NCBI GenBank assembly: GCA_037127255.1
Contig: JBANSL010000005.1
Coordinates: 3,720,001-3,784,000, forward strand
DNA: 64,000 nt
Direction: 5' to 3'
Origin: Persicaria tinctoria
Taxonomy: Eukaryota; Streptophyta; Magnoliopsida; Caryophyllales; Polygonaceae
Part shown: piece by piece, positions 50,621 to 62,436 of the stretch
Layout of the letters: every line of letters starts with the position of its first letter
Position numbering within the stretch: the stretch's first letter is position 1
Translations under genes and position numbers: made by a program
Notes under the pieces: model-generated
The model's database searches: none
Told to the model about the DNA's origin: nothing
Seen by the model: only the letters and a program-made list of their open reading frames with translations

Positions 50621-51065
50621 ATGGAGATTCCTAGGAGTGGATTCCGTCTATCGGTTTGTGTGAGAGAGGGGCAATTCGGGGCGTTTCCCATCCCCTCCCC
50701 CTCCCATCTCCCTCGAACGAGGTGGAGAAATCTCTCAGTCCACCTGACCCCGTCCCACCCCCTATTTCGCACCCACTCCACCCCGTCCCACCCCCTTGCC
50801 AAACATCGACGCGTGAAATTCGAAAACCCATCCCCACCCCAGCGCACCCCGTTGCTAAACACGGCCCGTGTATGCTCAACGCGAGAGAGACAAATGGAGA
50901 TTTATGGCGACGATTTTCAAAACCGTCGCATAACATTCTCACGGTTTCTGAAACCGTGGCCGCCACTGTGTCAATGGCGATATTTTAACCTTGTGGATTG
51001 TCAGTATATTTTATTATTTTTAATAAAAGAAATATTTATAGATTTTAAAACATAAAATATATATA

Positions 51066-51397
51066 GGGTCCGTTTGGTAATGCATGTAGCTTTTCGGAGC
51101 TTTTGGTTTTAATACTTTATAGTTTTAAATAAGTTAAATATAAGATTTTAATTTACTTAGCTTTTGAAATTGGATTTTCAACAGTTACTCGCCCCAAGCT
51201 TTTCATAATTCTATTCATTTTCTCCTATATATATGTTCAGCTAGTTTGTATAAGCTACTTTATCAGCTAGGTTACCAAACACCTTACTAGCTTATGAAAA
51301 CTCTAATTTAACATATATTTAACACACTTAATCCATCAGCTTTAGCTACCCTATCAGCTTCAGCAATCCCAATAGCACCGTGTTACCAAACTGACCC
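51066..51397. mobile_element. hAT- or Harbinger-like MITE
   Basis: Ends GGGTCCGTTTGGTAA and, reversed, GGGTCAGTTTGGTAA, 332 bp, non-coding AT-rich body with 'agctt' and 'cagct' motifs. The flanks are AT dinucleotide runs (TATATATA and ATATATAA), so the target duplication length is ambiguous. GGGTCCGTTTGG termini are common in plant MITEs. Confidence 0.7.
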
Positions 51398-52389
51398 ATA
51401 TATAAGTTACTGTTTAAAGCAATGATTTTATTAGTTTATTAATTTTTTTAAATCAGGCCTAGAGTCACTGGCTTTTTTTTGGCTAAATTCCATAATACTT
51501 TCGATTTTTGACTATTTTGCGAATTTTTTTAGTTTTTTTTCACCATTTTTTTTTTTAAAATTCAATAAAAAAACTAGTATTTGTGAGTAAAGAGGCGCCG
51601 ACCTTCCTCAATTTCATTTTTAAATATTTCATTTGGTTATAGACTTATAGTACGTGTGGGTATTGTGGTAAACTGGTAATCCATCGGAGAGTTATCAAAC
51701 AAAGCTGCTCACCATGTAATACGTACGTACAATGCCAGCTGTGTAGATGAGTAATCATTACAAATATATTGTTAAGTAAATAGACCCCATGCTTAGCTGG
51801 TAAGAATGACATATAATGACCTAAGTGTCTACCTAGGAACCAAAACAAATAAAAATAATTTTTTTTATTAAATAGACCTTGTAATATTTCAATGGCTAAA
51901 TTGCCTTTTAAGCTCTATCCTTTAATTCATTTTCTTTCTTATTTTGTATTTACAAAAATTAAAAATACTCGTAATAAATTACCAAATATTCTTAAATTAT
52001 CCTTTCACTTTTTATCTTCATTCTTTCCTTTATATATATATAGGGTTATTTGCAATTCCCTCATATATATATATATATATATATATAGGGTGTGGTTCTG
52101 GTGTTCACAACCCTTAGGGTACCTTGTACACAAATCTGGGCCGTTGATCAAAATAAATGAAAGACTTTGATTAAAAACATTTTTTTTTCCCTATTAAATC
52201 TGTGGGTCCCGCATGAAAAAAAAACCCACAACTCGTTGCCACTTCCTTCCTGCGCGTGTGAATGAACCTCCCCCCAATCTTCTTTTTTTTGAACTGGTAA
52301 CCTGATCCCCCAATCTTGCTTTCTCAAACATAGCCCACGTTTGGCTTTTTTTTTTCAAGCTATTTTTTTTTGTAAGTTGATTTGTTTTT
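51398..52389. other. AT-rich intergenic DNA with a (TA)n run
   Basis: TA repeats at 52061-52087 precede 'gggtgtggttctggtgttcac', which looks like the border of an unidentified element. No coding region is supported on either strand. Confidence 0.4.
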
Positions 52390-52990
52390 AACCCCGATTT
52401 CATTTATTTTTAAAATTTATAAATTTAACCGAATAATATTTTATACGCTACCAAATAATATTATCTTATTTTTTTCATCCCGTTTAAATAAAAAATTACT
52501 AATTTCACTGGATAATTTGTCAAATGCTACCGAATAATGCTTTTTTTGTTCATCAATTTCAGATAAAAGAATACTACCAAATAATATTATCTTATATCAT
52601 CCCGTTTAGATGACAAATTACTAATTCCACTGAATAATTTTTAAAATGCTACCGAATATTGTTTTTTTTTGTTCATCAATTTCAGATAAAAGAATACTAC
52701 CGAATAATATTATTTTATATCATCCCGTTTAGATGAAAAATTACTAATTCCACTGAATAATTTATCAAATGCTACCGAATAATTTTTATTTGTTCATCAA
52801 TTTCAAATAAAAGAATACTGTCGAATAATATTATCTTATATCATCCTGTTTAGATGAAAAAAAAAAAAATTCCACTGAATAATTTGTCAAATGCTATCGA
52901 ATAATTTTATTTTGTTCATCAATTTCAGATAAAAGAATACTACTGAATAATATTATCTTATATTTTACCGAATATTTTTTTTTTGTTCAT
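52390..52990 (+). repeat. Tandem repeat array, unit about 122 bp
   Basis: 'actaattccactgaataatt' and 'gctaccgaataat' recur in order with 'gttcatcaatttcagataaaa', 'gaatactacc' and 'tcatcccgtttagatga'. Unit starts near 52496, 52619, 52742 and about 52865 give a spacing of 122-123 bp, with decayed units on both sides, about five copies in all. Each unit holds several (C/T)GAATAAT motifs. Confidence 0.85.
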
Positions 52991-52999
52991 CAATTAGTA

Positions 53000-53275
53000 A
53001 TTCATCGAATAAAGCTTATATTCCACCGAATAATGCTCCATGTATAACAAATAAAATTCTCCATGTATATAACAAATAAAATTAACCATCTCAGATTTCC
53101 TGAAAAAAATTGACCATTGTCCTGAATAATCTATGGTTAACCATCTCAGATTTCCCTCAAAAAAATTGACCATTATCCTGAATAATATGTAGAGATTTAC
53201 CTCTGGAAAAAAATTGATCATTGTCCTGAATAATATTTCGAAATTTACCGAATAATCCTGGTATTACATTTAATA
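53000..53275 (+). repeat. Shorter degenerate repeats with 'cctgaataat' and 'aaaaaattgaccatt'
   Basis: 'aaaaaaattga(c/t)catt(g/a)tcctgaataat' occurs three times (near 53104, 53160, 53208), and 'ttaaccatctcagatttcc' and 'aacaaataaaatt' each occur twice. It looks like an extension of the GAATAAT-rich array at 52390. Confidence 0.7.
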
Positions 53276-53309
53276 ATCAATCTCGACAAGAATTCCAAAT
53301 AAGATCCAT

Positions 53310-54121
53310 ATGCCCTGTTCAACCCCTGTGTCGTTCTCTGCTCGCTCCTTCCTCCTTCCTCAACCAAAGACGAACCCGTCAAGCCAGCCGAGACCAGCGA
53401 GATCAGTCTCGACATGTGTTGCCATACTTAGCCGCCGCTTGCGACACCAGCGAGATCGAGCTCCGGCCGAGATCCATCAAGTCAGCAGATCCACTGAAGA
53501 GCCCTTGGTTGTTCTCTCCGCAACCAAAGACGAACCCATAGATCAGTCTCTCCTTCGCAACCTCAATCACAAACCACACCCAACCCCACCCAGTCACCCA
53601 CCCCACCCACCCACCCCCCACCCCCACCCCACCCCACCCCACCCCACCCCACCGTCTCTTTCTTTCGTTCAATTTCAATTCGTCCCTTCGCATCATCGCC
53701 GCCCTCAATCTTCGTCGTCGCTCCGCCGCCATCGTCCCTCTGCTGCCGCAACAACCTACAATCGCCGCCAATCGCCTCAATTGACCGGAGGAGAGAGAGG
53801 GATAGAATGGCCAGATCGGTAGTGGCTAGAGGTGCTTGACGGGATGGATCGGAGCCACCTCGGATGTCGAGAACTTCTGACCGCCTTCACCGCCAGTCTG
53901 ATAACCGCCATCGCCGGCCTTCCCGATCTGAGGCTCTTCGGCTCCACCGGAATTGGGGCTCCACGAAGATGAAGGCGGCGCCGACGTCCCTACCACCGCA
54001 GTGCTACCGCCCAGCATCCTAGCATCCGGCTCGCCTGGACTCGCCTCCGCCTTGCCTCCCCGCGGAATCTTCTCCTCGCCTCTGTTTCGAATGGGAACGA
54101 TGAAGAAGAAAGCAGTTCAGG
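53310..54121. other. GC-rich gene-like stretch, unidentified
   Basis: Abrupt GC rise between two repeats. On the plus strand 53310-53822 is open, but its middle is a CCACCC simple repeat and no domain is seen. On the minus strand about 54090-53826 is open (GGSTAVVGTSAPPSSSW, GGEGGQKFSTSEVAP), Gly/Ser-rich. It may be a gene 5' end or a captured fragment cut by the LTR element at 54122. No function can be given. Confidence 0.35.
53576..53654 (+). repeat. CCACC / CCCCA simple-sequence repeat
   Basis: Runs of CCACCCACCC and CCCCACCCCA for about 75 bases, strongly pyrimidine plus adenine on the plus strand. Confidence 0.9.
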
Positions 54122-57100
54122 TGTAAAGGCCCGGATTTTTAAATAATAAATAATATAAATAATATAAATGGATTTAAGACGAAAAAATAATAAGATAAAA
54201 TAAAATAAAAATTCGGATATTTAAAAAAAAACTCGTCCTTAATTTCCTAAATCGAAATTGAAACCCTTAAAACGAGTTCCGGCATTATTTAATTGAGAAT
54301 TTAAAAATAATGTTCATATTTCATTGTGAAATTCGGATTTGAAAATTGAGGAGTATTTTAATCGCGTCGAGATAAGGTCGAGTGGGCGGGTTTTGAGATT
54401 TGTTTTCCGGGTATCTTGAAATATATTTTGAGAACCACACAAATTGTCTCCTTATTTCTTCCATCGGAATCAAAGAAAGAAATTGCAGCTCTTTCCCTTC
54501 TTGTTATCTGATTGCCCAGCCAGCCTGCAAATTGGTTCCCTTCTCCTTTGTCTCGTTGCTATAGCAGTAGCACGCCTTGTCTCTTTCCCAATGTGAAACC
54601 CAATAACCTCCTATGGCTATCTGCAGATCCCACGCCCTCTTTCAATTGGAATTCAACATACAACACTCCCTCACCACACCCCTTATCCTCGTTTGATTTC
54701 AATTCAACACCCACCCTTCTCCTTGCTCTCCCCTCTTCCGCACTCGGCCGCCAGTAGAAACCCAAACCCACAAACACCTTTCCTCCTGAATTTCACAGCC
54801 CTCACCCACATTCCTTCCATTCAATCGAACTCAGCAGTGCACCCTCCCCTGTGTCTTCCTCCTTTCTGAACATCAACACCCAGAGCACCTTCCGGGCACA
54901 TTCCGAGCGCTCCCGACCTCTCTGTTTTGAAGCTTCCGACACCGAGCTCCACCGGAGCTATCCGCTCCCCTGTCTTCGGAGCCACTCTCCAGGAGCTTCC
55001 CCCTTTCTCCTTCCGTCAAGCAGTAGCAGCAGGATTCCGACGATCGAAGCGAATCCCGAGCAACCGAGCACCGCCAGGAGCGCCGACGCCGACCACCGGA
55101 GCCCCAAACGCAGCCACTCGCCCCCTTGTTCCGATTTGAAGGTCTGTTTCGATTTTCATTCGATTTCAATACCAAACCCCTCAGATCGAACTCGTATTCA
55201 TCTCTCTCGCGCTTCCTAGGACATCCCGGTGTCGATTCCGCCATCGACGAGCCCGAATCGAATCTCCGACGAAGATTTCCGGCGAGAACTCCACACCGCA
55301 GTGAGCACCTTTTCTCCCTCCTCTCTTTTCCGCGTTGGTTCTTTTGTTGGGTTGGGGTCGGGGAGAGGCGTCGGCCAGGCTGAGCGAGGGTGGGTTGAAC
55401 GGATCTCCGGCGAGGGCCTTCTTTTCTTTTCCTTCTCTTCCGTCGTTTCCGTGAGCAAACAGGATTTGGAGGTTGGGGATGGGTTCAGCGGTTTGTTTTA
55501 TTTTTATTTTGGGTTCGGTTCAGCAATTTTAATTAAAATAAGGCCGGTTCATGGGTTCCCTTAAATGAAATTTGGGGCTTGGTTCTTGGATCCGATTTTG
55601 GCAAAGGGTTGGGCCTATCCGATTTGGGCTCATGGGGTCCGGTTTCTTTTAAATGGATTTTGGGCCTATTTTGTAAAATGTGTTAATAAAATGAGCTTTA
55701 AGGGATTTATATATTCAAATCTATAAATATTAAATAGAGGGAATGTAATATAGAATTATTTTGTGATTAAATGTCCGAATTTATTTACGTAATGATTTTG
55801 AAAATAAACATGCCGGGATTGTGTCAATAATATGATTTTGGGAATTTGTTAAGGAATTAAATGATAAATGTCGGAATTTGGCCAAGTACGATTTGAGAAA
55901 TTATTTTGAAAATGAGTTGACTTAATTTGGAATTTAAGAATTTGGAAAACTTTGGGAAATGAGTTTTGAAATATTATTTTAATATTCAATATTAAAGAAG
56001 GGATTTGACGGAACTTGAACTATTTGATCTTGAGCTTGAAGTTATGTTAAAAGTGTCATTTTAAATGTTGAGATTCCTTGTCTTGGTTTGATGATGTTGG
56101 GTTTGAGAAGAAAGTTTGAAAATATGGCTGGTACGATTTTATCGATGAGTTTAATGTGAAGAATGATTTTGGTTGATGTTGATCAAATTGGAAAGGTTTT
56201 GGAAAATGGTTTTACTATCAATTGGTTTGAAGATGTGGAGAACTTGGGTATCGTGTGTATGAATGATGAACCGATAGCTTATGGAAATGGCTTGATGATA
56301 GGTGCTTATTGCTTTTGGATTGCTTTGGACTTGCATTTGGGCCCTTGCTTGTGTTATCTTGCTGTTCTGCATCTTCAGGTAAGTCTCTTCGGAGCTTACT
56401 CAGATTGAATAGAGTGATTCCCTGCTATAGGTGCATGATATACTAGGTGTTGCATTCATAATCAGCATGCCATGTAGTACCATGCTAGGTTGCATCGATC
56501 GTTGAGCATTCTCTTTTCTTTGTGCGTATGTAAACAGAACGGCCGTTATCTGTGATAGTCCTAGAGTCTTTGCTAGGGTCATAGGGTAGCCCAGCCTTAT
56601 CGGGTACCCTGAGTCAATCGAGTACTTCCTTATATTATGATATGCCTGCGGGCTTTATTGTGGAGCGGGTTAGGCATGCGTGCCGCCCTATTATGAATGA
56701 ATGCATTCACGAGCTGGCCAGTCTCCGCCTGTCGGAAGGGGTGGAGGTAGGAGAGGGATATGCCACTTGGCATTGTCTTGGGCCCTTTACAGTATTCTGC
56801 ACATTATTATGAACTAGGAGCATGCTAGTGTGTTTGAATTCCGTACTGCATTAGAGCATCTTTATTAGGTATAGCGTATATGTGTGCTTATGGTTGGGAT
56901 GCAGAGAAAGTGGGCATCGATCTGATCCCGCCCCAAACCAATTTTTTTAGGTATCCGTTGTGCTTACTACTATTGATGCTGATTTGAGTCCATGACCGCG
57001 GGGTCTAACATGACGGAAAGAGAGAGTTGAGATTCCAACTTCACCAATTTAATTACGGCTCGAATTTGAATGGTTGATCCTATTTTGACCCGGCTCTGCC

Positions 57101-57345
57101 GTGGCACTTGTATCCTTATTTGCTTCCGTCTTGCTTCCGTTTGAAATGAATTTCGCGAGTTAGTCCCTAGGTCAGGTTAAGGGTACCCAACGGCCCTACG
57201 ATATTTTCAGGGTTTGAAATCCCTCCTTATTTCTGACCATAAAAAATGAGTTTGAAACCTCGACCTGTACCTGGATTGCAAGATCCGAACAAGGGGTTTT
57301 ATCCCTTGAAACGTAACCCAGAAATCATAATTCTGGGCCGTTACA
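54122..57345 (+). repeat. 5' LTR, 3224 bp
   Basis: Starts TGTAAAGGCCCGG and ends CTGGGCCGTTACA, so the two ends are inverted repeats. 54480-55340 is a GC- and CT-rich block with several overlapping open frames (up to 123 codons), likely the transcribed leader rather than protein-coding. Target-site flank on the left is TCAGG; its partner is outside the window. Confidence 0.9.
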
Positions 57346-57349
57346 AAGA

Positions 57350-57365
57350 TGGTATCAGAGCGAGG
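57350..57365 (+). other. Primer binding site, initiator tRNA-Met type
   Basis: TGGTATCAGAGCGAGG, four bases after the LTR, complements the 3' end of plant initiator tRNA-Met (CCTCGCTCTGATACCA). Confidence 0.9.
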
Positions 57366-60300
57366 TTGTGCAATTCGGGTACAAAAGGGTCGAGTGTATG
57401 TTTTGGAAAACTGCCCATGAATTTCAAAGGTTTTGAACGTGTTTTAAAGGGGCAAAATGAATTTCAGATGTCTAACCTAAATTGGACTAAGTAATGAACT
57501 CGACTTGTAATAAAAGATGAAAACCGACCAGATGGGGATCGAGTGGGTAGAAAGACGTTAGACCATCCCTATTGGATGTAGTTAGAAATGGGTAGGCGAA
57601 ATATTAGCTTGTTCTTTACAGATGGGTCTGGAAGACTCCAAGGAGGTCATCATGAGTGTCACTAACTGAATCTGTGTTGAGTGCTTGCTATGCTAGATAT
57701 CTGATTGGTATGCCTAACAATTAAATGTGTATTGACTGATCTGTGAAAACGGGATAGTGGGAGTACCCTTGTTTCTGTGTGGTCAAACCCAGCTTATGTG
57801 GGACAACCCCTTCCGCTATGTTAACCCCCTTTTTCGGTTCTATCGAATCTTTTCCCGTATGCCATTATCTTTCATGGGAAATCGGGTTGGTAAACACATT
57901 GTGTTGGAAACTCATGTATGTATATGAAGGTTCTCTGAGTGAGTATTGGAAGGTGGTTCTTGATGTCATTTGGAGTCGAGAGTAAGGTGTTTATGAGACT
58001 GTCTTTCTTGATTTTTATGACGATTAACCAGTATTTCCTACCACAAGAGTCGTACCAAAGTCTCACGGGAAAGAGGAGTGATGAGTCGGTTGGGAAAAGT
58101 CAATGGTTGCCCTTAGGGATATCTGTTCGGTTGTAATGGTGACTTTCTCTGAATAGTATGACATGATTCTGTAATCTTCCGTGTGTACACCACAAATGAT
58201 CATTAGTAAGAAGCTTCTCATTATATGTCTTGCCTCCTGTCATGGTTTTACTATTTAAGCGTGTTGTGGTTAATTACCTTGCTCAAGTCTCGTGTCGTGT
58301 CTTGCCATATATCATGTTGTATGAGTACGTGTTTGTTGATATAGCATGTTTGCTTGGCCTACTGATCGTATGATTCTACATGTACTACTCTGTGACCTAC
58401 GGATTAATCTTTAATGTGAAATTGTGTTTACATGTTTGATGTCCATGATGACCACTGTATGGGTCTGAGTTATAATTGTTACATTCCTATCAATCCAGCG
58501 TGTTTTACTTAGTATGTTGTATCATCATACAAGTGCATGAATGCAAATGTCATATGTTGGGAAGCTGCATAATTGATGTCCTCCATGTGAATAGGTTCAT
58601 GATAGTGTGATCGTTCAGTTTTGATGTCATGATGGAGTGAGTTCCTTACCTGATTGATACGTGTTACCATTGGATGTCAACATGCCTTATGCGATATGTA
58701 ATTCCCAGTACATGCTGGATGACGACATGTCGGTGCTTATTATCCTTTTTGTGACAAGAATCCATATCATGCCCATCTATTTTGTATTTGCCAGATTAGC
58801 TATTGCTGATTATTTTGCACATAATATTGTTGTGTGTTGTGTTGAATGGAGAATATGTGGTATAACTGAGTCTTGGAAAATGCCTGTTTCATCCCAGTAT
58901 GTGTTGATCTGCACTCATGCCCCGCACTCTAATCATATTGCCATTACTTAAACTCGTGTTATACATCGTAAAACCTTCCTCATGTTTCTAGATTGCTTGA
59001 ATGTGATTGAATTGATTTCTTACGTGCCGCCATGATTAGTTGCATGTATGTATCGCGTGTTATGTTGAGCCATTAGTATCATGTAGGACCTTTGATCATG
59101 ACTTGTGTGAATTATACCTTGCCTACGCTACTGTTGATTCCCTCTCGAGCTAGGTCCCTGATAGTGTGTTTCTTCCCCCTTGTTGTCCTCTTAAAATGTT
59201 TTACTCATCCTGATTGGATTAATGTTGAATTCGATGACTGTCTTGCTTAATTTCTGTGATGCTTGATCCTAGCATGCTTACATGTTATCGCTTGGTAGTA
59301 TTTCCCCTATTACTCTGTGATATCATATCGTGCTTGCACGAACGTATGACTGGACACCTCGCATGATCACACACCACGCTATATCATGATTTCGCATACG
59401 CATGATGCACGAATGTTAGAATGGATTTAATCGAGTTACCTTGATTGTGTTAATGATTGATAAATGCTAGTAGTGTCTGGTAGGGCTCATGATTTCCAAT
59501 ATACCTAACTAAAGGGATCACTTGTTGCACTTGTTCTATGATGTGATGACTATTGTACTATATATGTGCTCTATGATGGTTCGCTCTTAACATGATTATA
59601 ATATGTCGCCAATGATGCCCTTCTTGTTATTTTGATGATGCCTCATGTTTCGTGAATATTATGTTGAGCTCCTCTTAATGACTCTTGACTATGCTTGTAT
59701 TACATCATGTATCGCTAGTATCGTGTGGGACTCATGATTTCTAAATGTATCTCGTCATATGATTACGTGTCATGATTGACCTATTATATGATCATTGTGT
59801 TAGATGAGGTAGTTACTATGTTGCTATTATATGTTCTCGTATGGTGCATACACCAAGCTCGTGCATTGTTCATATATGTGATAATTGTGATGCTCAATAA
59901 ATCCCACGTATCCTGTTTAAAGTTGCTGAGCATATCTGTTTCCATGGAATCACATACTACTAGTTTATCTCACATGCATCCGTGTAGGACTTGATTGTGT
60001 CTTTTGGAATGAATACGCATGTTCTTTTCCCTTGAGATAGGTACATGTTAGTGTGGGTTATTGTAATTGATATGCTCCATGATGAATTTATGTTACTCGT
60101 CGCGATTATAACCTAATAGACTTTCATAAGGGCATCGTCGCTATTCCCGGGTCAGAGTCTTGTCTCCAGTCTTGTCATCCTTTTAGCCTTGGTCTGTATT
60201 TCCGAAGTGAACATTGGGTTTCCCGTCCCTGTCACTCCCCTATCTCTGCTAACTTAGACTCCCCTATAATGCTTGGACGAGCGACCGCGTGAAAAAGGAA

Positions 60301-62418
60301 ACAAGAAGTTAGTTAGCAATGGAACAGCGCAACAGAAGTGTGGGCCCATAACCCACGGGTCTCAGGATCGATGATGCCGACATAATGAGCACATTTAGAG
60401 GATTGCGGTTGCTGAGTACGATGTGACTTGCAAGCGAGAGTGTTCTCCGTTCGAATTGCTAACCCTTTGAAACTTGTTGACGATGATATTGCACTGACCT
60501 ACGATGAGATTTATGTGTTGATGTGCTGACTTGATGATGACTGTTTCCTAATTGCTTGTCGTCTATGATGATATGATGTGATGCCTTATAGATCTCATGT
60601 ATCATAATGTCTTGACGTGTTGCTACTCTAAGTTGCTAAGCATGATTTGAATTCCGTTGCCTGTAAAATGTGAACTACATATGCTAAGAGACATGAATTG
60701 TATTTGATGAGGTTATAATGCAATATGCTAGGTTGACTTGACTATGTTCATATATGATGTTTGCTATAAATATTGAGCATGATAGTAAACTGAGACTTGT
60801 TGAACCCATGATGTTATGTTTATAACTGCTAGTTGACATGTTGTAGACCTCATGTTTGATGATTTTCATTATTGCTTCTTCCTTAAACCTGTGGGTGAGG
60901 TCATTGGTAGCGTGGTAGAAGAGTGGTGAAAGAGCTTGAGTGATTAGGATGATCAGGGATGTTATGAGATAAGTCGCGAGAGAGATGTAGGCTTAGGAGA
61001 GGCAGAGTGAGTCTTGGGATTTATGAGAGGCAATGCTTGGGTGATTCTATTAAGCTTTTGGGTAAATCTTCGGTGAGGGGTATGGCTAGCTGGGCATGAT
61101 GTTTGAGATGTCTTGTGAAGTGTGAGAGTGTAAGAAATGACCCTTGAGAGTATTCAGTACATAGTATAAGGGGGTACTCGGGCGTGATGTTAGAGATAGG
61201 AGCGAGTTCTTAGAGGTGGATGGTGCGAGGTAGTGCTTGGTGGAATGAGAGGCGAGATTGGAGTATCAGAATGAATTGAGATTTCTTTAGGGAATTTTGT
61301 CTGCGTTGATGTTGGTGGGTCTAGAAGAAGGATGGTCTTGGCTTGGGAATTGGAAGCGAGCGAGCGGGAATTGCGTTTTATTTGAGTGGTGATGATGTCA
61401 CGATCTTCTTGCTTATGTGATAAATCTGTTATGATAATGCTGGATAGAAATTGGATAGGATGACTATGTAAATTTATGCGTTAAACGAGATCCCTTGTTG
61501 CGACTGACCCTACTATGATTGCGGTGTTGATATGCGATAGTGAGATACCTTTTATGATTTATGGTGTGATGTCGAGACGTTGTTATGATCTTGATATGTT
61601 GTTGAGATGCACCTTATAACCTTTAGTGTGATTTCGAGATGCTTGATGTGATCTTGTGACACTGTGTTGGCATATGTTTTAGACTTGTCATATGATGTAC
61701 TGATTGGAGATTGGTTGGTTATTTGGTTATGCATTTCTTATAGCTTGTGGAGCTTGCTTGAATTGAGACTGATAGATTGATTTGATTATGGAAACTAGGA
61801 AGAGAATATGGGATTAGCCTTAGAGGTGGATGATTCCACCGCCGAGCTTCTGAAATTGATTGATTGTTATGTGGGAAACTGATTGGGTTCTTGGAAGATT
61901 TTGAAGAAATCTTGATTTGAAATGATTTGACTGGTTTTGGTGTAAGGTTACTTGATTAAACGTTGGATTTGAAGAGTTGAACAATTTTGAAAAGGATTAG
62001 ATTTGAATTGTAAAGAATAAACATTACCGAGAGTTTCAACGATTTTGAGGCCAATCTTTTTCAATTGCGGAATCCTCTTTGAAACTTTTCAAACCCGGGC
62101 AACTCTATGATACTTCACGAAGTGGATACAATCATTTTATGAGGGCGCTTGTAGGATGCTTGCTAAGACCTAGTGATGACATTGTAGAACTTTTAGAGTT
62201 GTGACACTTCCGAAAAGTCGAAGCGTGGATGTGATAGGGGCGCTTATCGCATACTTGTCAAGGCCAATTGGAGATGTCACGACCGTGACTAGGATGTTGT
62301 GAGAATCCCGGAAGACGCAACCGAGATGATTACAAGATTCCAGACATGGCCCTTGGACTCATCAATTTCAAACTTCATCCCCTACTTTGTTTTGGTTTTA
62401 GTCTCGGGGACGAGACTT
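57366..62418 (+). other. Non-coding internal region of the LARD-like element
   Basis: Longest open frame is 96 codons in 5 kb; no gag, protease, RT, RNase H, integrase or chromodomain motif is recognisable. The text is rich in 'atgatg', 'catgat' and 'gttgat' words with frequent stops. 60900-61380 is strongly G/A-rich (gagagg, gagtg). The motif TTAGAGGTGGATG occurs at about 61210 and 61819 as well as at the true polypurine site. Confidence 0.7.
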
Positions 62419-62436
62419 GTTTTTAGAGGTGGATGA
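62419..62436 (+). other. Polypurine tract region before the 3' LTR
   Basis: GTTTTTAGAGGTGGATGA abuts the 3' LTR start TGTAAAGG, and the preceding 'tcggggacgagacttg' is typical of plant chromovirus 3' regions. Confidence 0.75.

Larger units (their letters stand above)
42951..50982. mobile_element. Gene-capturing DNA transposon (Pack type), split by an LTR retrotransposon
   Basis: The left arm (42951-43150) and the right arm (about 50830-50982, reversed) share TATCGCCAT, GGCCACGGTTT(T/C)AGAAACCG, TGAGAATGTT(T)ATG, CGACGGTTTTGAAAA, GTCGCCATAAAT and further in GGCCGTGTTT. Each arm also has internal palindromes (cacggttt..aaaccgtg and ggcgacggtttt..aaaaccgtcgcc). Without the retrotransposon at 43204-49665 and its 5-bp duplication, the element is about 1.57 kb and contains a trihelix gene fragment. 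The ends and target duplication are not resolved. The subterminal palindromes recall CACTA elements, but CACTA termini are not visible. Confidence 0.65.

Noticed and set aside
52390..52990. CRISPR-like repeat array
   Set aside because: Plant DNA, units are directly contiguous with no unique spacers, and the period is about 122 bp.
53403..53822. Long open frames over the CCACCC repeat on both strands
   Set aside because: The middle is a simple-sequence repeat translating to Pro/His or Gly/Trp runs; not evidence of a gene.
54851..55564. Open frames of 111-123 codons on both strands, repeated at 63166-63879
   Set aside because: They lie in the GC-rich leader of an LTR, overlap each other in several frames and show no domain; identity of the two copies comes from the LTRs, not coding constraint.
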